Source: Vespula vulgaris (Eukaryota > Arthropoda > Insecta > Hymenoptera > Vespidae). From it: 64,000 nt of DNA. The first letter of the stretch is position 1, and the number at the start of each line of letters is the position of its first letter. Below, one piece after another: positions 60,484-64,000 of the stretch. The notes under the pieces are model-generated. The model searched no databases. It saw only the letters and a list, made by a program, of their open reading frames with translations, and had not been told where the DNA came from. The position numbers and the translations under genes are program-made. The stretch lies in contig NC_066587.1 of NCBI RefSeq assembly GCF_905475345.1, positions 2,232,070 to 2,296,069 of the forward strand, given 5' to 3'.

Positions 60484-63400
60484 AAGAAAGAGAGAAAGAG
60501 AGAAAGAGAGAAAGGGATAAATAGACAGAGAGAGATAGCAATAGAAACATAAAGCATAGAGACAGAGAGAAAGAGAAAGAAAGAGAGAGAGAAAAAGGGA
60601 GAACAGTGATCATTTATCCACGTGAAAAGTGATCGTGCTAGTGGTGTACGACCAGTATATAATAAATGTGTACGTGTGTGTATAAGTGCGTACGGTAAGT
60701 ATAATTGTTTACAGAAAGCTGTTACACGTGCGCTTTTAAATATACGATGTGCGGTCATATTATATTAGCTGCGAGGAAAAGCAAAGTTTCTAAACGAAAT
60801 CGTTGAAGGTCACAGTTTCGATTTTTTCTTTTTTCTTTTTTTGTAATTTGTAATTTTTCTTTTTTTTTTCCTTTATCGTTACAAAGGGACTTAATTCATT
60901 TCGTACGTATGTTATTAAGTAAAAGTTTTTGAATATGATACGCTCACGAGATATTGTGAGAGATCATGAGTTTTTCTTTCGAGAGGAAACTACGATTGAA
61001 AAAGTTTCGTTTCTACGATTTCGTTCGAAACTATGAGAAAAGAAAGAACGGGGGGATATAAAAGAAAATAGAGGCTTTGATATTATAAGTAGACAAAAGT
61101 AAGTAAGGAAGCCGGCGGCCCGCGATCGGTGTGCAAAAAAAGGCGAGATCTTTTCGTAAATTCGTAAATCAACGTGGAGGACACAAAAAGTGCACAGTGG
61201 AGATAAAAACGCAAGCTTTAACTTTGTATATATATATCTCCCCAAGTCGAATAATAAACCGCGTAATAAATGGCTCGAGTCGAAACTACGGAACGATCGT
61301 TTTTACTCGTGTCACTTGGTTTATGTTATGTACAAATGAATTTGGACTCGTTGAAAATGTATGTATATATATATGTATTAGATGCATATATATTTCTTTT
61401 TTTCTGTTTTTCTTTTTTTTTTTATTAATATTTCTTTTCTATCCTCTCTTTTTCTTCATCGAACAGATCAATATGATTTTTTCGACGAATCAATCATGCA
61501 TTTCTATTTACTGTTAATATTATTATTTTTCTTTTATTATCCTCTTTTTTTTTTTCATCGACTAGATCAACATAATTCGTCGAAATTGATCATACATTTG
61601 CTTTTTTGTTTCTTTTAATCATTAATATATAAATTCGAGTATTATCAATGAAAACGAACGTTCGTTGAGCTCGACTCGAGATCCTTTCATAATAATAAAA
61701 TTAATTATTCGTGTGCTAGATCGACGTAATGAAATGAAAAAAAAAAAATATTGTAATTTCTTTCAGCGAAGAATAAAAGAAAAACAAAGAAAAGAAAAAA
61801 CTATTGTACCACCGAAGAAGAGCTATCTTCTAATCCCGTTCTAAGTACTTCGATCACGGCGCGAGTAATCTTCTAGACATCGGTCTTATTGACCGATTTC
61901 TTCCTACCGTTTGAAATAAACATACGTCACGGAAAATCTATACGTTCTCTAACAATGATAAATCCGCGTTGAACGCTAATATAAAGCTAACGATAAGCTT
62001 CTTTTTTCTCTAAACGAAAAGAAAATTTTCTTCTTCGCGTAGATGAATCCTCGATATATATATATATATATAGATATACTGAACATGCAATATTACACGT
62101 CTAACGTTCACGCTATTGTCAGCTCGATTTTTTTTTAATTAATTAACGTCGTTGATCATTACCCTTATCCACGATTTTTTTTTTTAAATCAGAAAATTGT
62201 AAATCGTATATGGAAAAGGATTGAAACGTTTTGTTGAACGGAGTGCAACGGTTCCCTTTTTATAAAAGAGAATCGGTGAAAAAGACTGTACGAGACACTA
62301 ATTTAGTTTTTTCTTGTCCTTTTTTTTTTTTTTTTTTAAATAACACGACACGTCGAATTTGATTGTGGTTAATTAAAAAAAAAAAAGTATCGCGAGATGC
62401 GATAGAACGAACAAACGGGGAATCTCACCGGCTTCGTTGGATCGTGACTGACGTGCCTACGTCGTGTGGAAAAAAGATAGTATTTCGTCATGGAGTGAGA
62501 GCGCTTGGAGAGAGTCGATTAAAAAGGGAAATGGGTGCTGCCACGTTAGAACCCCGCACAATTTTTGTTAATCAATCTCAGAGCAATAGTGTGTGCAATG
62601 TGTATTGTTTGTGGTGTGTACGGCAACAATATTAGATATATATATATATGTTTATATATATATATACACATGACCATTTATACATATATATGTATATATA
62701 TATGCGTAGTATATAGATACGTATGATAATCATATATATATACACGTATATACATATATTGGTATAAGGTAAATAGATATATATATATATACATATATAT
62801 AAAAGTATATACATATACACAGAGAAAAAGAGACAATTACAACATTCGCGAAAGGGCGCCGCCTGCGTGCCTCGAAGATTCTCTCACAGTTTAATTTTCT
62901 CTCTCTTGCAAAATTTGTTGTTCGTTTTTCTCTTTTTTTTTTTTTTATTCTTTTTATTTTTACTTTTCATTTTATTTTTCATTTTCTTTTCTTTCTCATT
63001 TTTATTTTTATTATTATTCACTTGTTTTATTTTATTTCATTTTATATTACTTTTATTCGTTAATACCAATTTATATCTTACGTTCCTTTACCGAATTCGA
63101 CGTTCGTACATACGGGAAAAGAATAGAAAACAATTCGGTGCTTACTCACATTTTCTACGATAGTGACCTAAACGTTCATTCTAAACGATCATCTACGTCT
63201 ACTTGTTACAAAAAGAATAAAAAAATAAAAAATAAATGAAAAGAAAATTAATTAAAAAAAAATAAATAAAATTAACATTCCCGTGCGATATAATACTCGT
63301 CTATAGATATGAATTACTATGAAGTTTTGTATAAAATTACTACAGAAATTATTACGATTTTCTCTCGCTAACTTACCACATTACATCGATTAACATAATT

Positions 63401-63594
63401 CAATTCGATAGATCGATCGAATTCTTCTCGCTTAGGAACGTCGGATTCGGCGTATCGGAAACGCGCGTTTTCTCGTTTCATCTTTTTCGTACGTTTCTTA
63501 TTTGTGAAACAAATTTCACAATTTTTAAGGTATACTCTACTTACATACATATATATATAACAATAACAACAATAATAAGAATAATAATAACAAC

Positions 63595-63626
<32 letters not shown>

Positions 63627-64000
63627 TAATAAAAATATTTTTTGTTCCTTCCTTTTTTTTTTTTTTTTTGTTTCTTTTTTGTTTCTTTTTTTTTCATTTC
63701 TGTTTTTTCATTCCAATACCATTTGTTAGAATAATAAATATTAGTTGTCGAATTGAATTCGCTCGTAGCGAAACTATCGTATTTGTGGTAGTTCATAGGG
63801 AGCGGTGTCGAGAAAGAATCTACGTGATACCTGGTAATCGCGTATAATGCACTCCCATTATCATCCATAGCACGTTATACATATAAAACGGCCTCGATTT
63901 TTTATTTTATACTAAAAGGAGCTAGAAAAGCTTAATTATATATTGCAAAAAGATGTATATACATATATATAAATATATATAGATATACGTAAGTATATAT
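60281..64000. other. Right end of the window, Shab upstream intron or flank
   Basis: No coding exon is supported. There are AG-rich blocks (60458-60600), poly-T tracts, TA-rich tracts (62636-62815) and an (AAT/AAC)n run (63561-63634). GC-richer patches at about 61080-61320 and 62390-62640 carry ORFs without recognisable domains, which could be non-coding first exons or promoters. Confidence 0.45.

Noticed and set aside
61131..61517. 128-codon plus-strand ORF
   Set aside because: The second half is poly-Phe/Leu from poly-T tracts and the first half shows no domain or splice support.
62363..62635. 90-codon plus-strand ORF in a GC-richer patch
   Set aside because: It has no recognisable domain, no convincing splice context and no neighbouring exon. 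Kept only as a possible regulatory or non-coding exon region.
63368..63868. 166-codon minus-strand ORF near the right edge
   Set aside because: The middle is poly-Lys and poly-Tyr from A-rich and ATA repeats. The N-terminal part has no similarity I can name.

Overview
The window is insect nuclear DNA, most likely from an aculeate hymenopteran. A vespid wasp is possible, but that is a weak guess. The evidence is GT-AG introns throughout, an AT-rich background crowded with microsatellites, and an ultraviolet opsin whose sequence closely resembles bee UV opsins. Nothing prokaryotic or viral was recognised.

Layout. (1) 1-1316, minus: the 5' end of an unrecognised gene running off the left edge. 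(2) 3147-5038, plus: six-exon nucleoporin Aladin, 503 aa. (3) 8783-12165, plus: five-exon GLIS-type transcription factor with five zinc fingers, 646 aa. (4) 12760-14955, minus: five-exon GILT-type thiol reductase, 233 aa, convergent with the zinc-finger gene. (5) 18061-20436, minus: seven-exon TRIC cation channel, 264 aa. (6) 21387-27773, plus: a compact co-oriented block of TRMT5 (475 aa), an RBIS-like ribosome biogenesis factor (116 aa) whose start codon lies inside the end of TRMT5, FAD synthase (467 aa) and the UV opsin (373 aa). (7) 35042-57120, minus: seven 3' exons of the voltage-gated K+ channel Shab (Kv2), 854 codons from S1 to the stop. The N-terminal T1 exon was not found and probably lies beyond 64000. 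All exon joins were worked out by eye from splice sites and reading phase, and every chain closes in frame.

The rest is intergenic or intronic: microsatellites, several diverged minisatellites, MITE-like elements with long terminal inverted repeats flanked by TA (mariner type) or TTAA (piggyBac type), and a few higher-complexity islands.

The genes do not form one pathway. TRIC and TRMT5 are divergent and share an upstream region. TRMT5, RBIS and FAD synthase are housekeeping functions (tRNA modification, ribosome assembly, flavin cofactor). The opsin and Shab are neuronal genes.

The least explained structure is an array of 68-78 nt hairpin modules at about 59.1-60.3 kb, inside or upstream of the large 5' Shab intron. 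Its stem arms are nearly invariant while the DNA between modules has diverged. The next most interesting point is the TRMT5/RBIS coding overlap.
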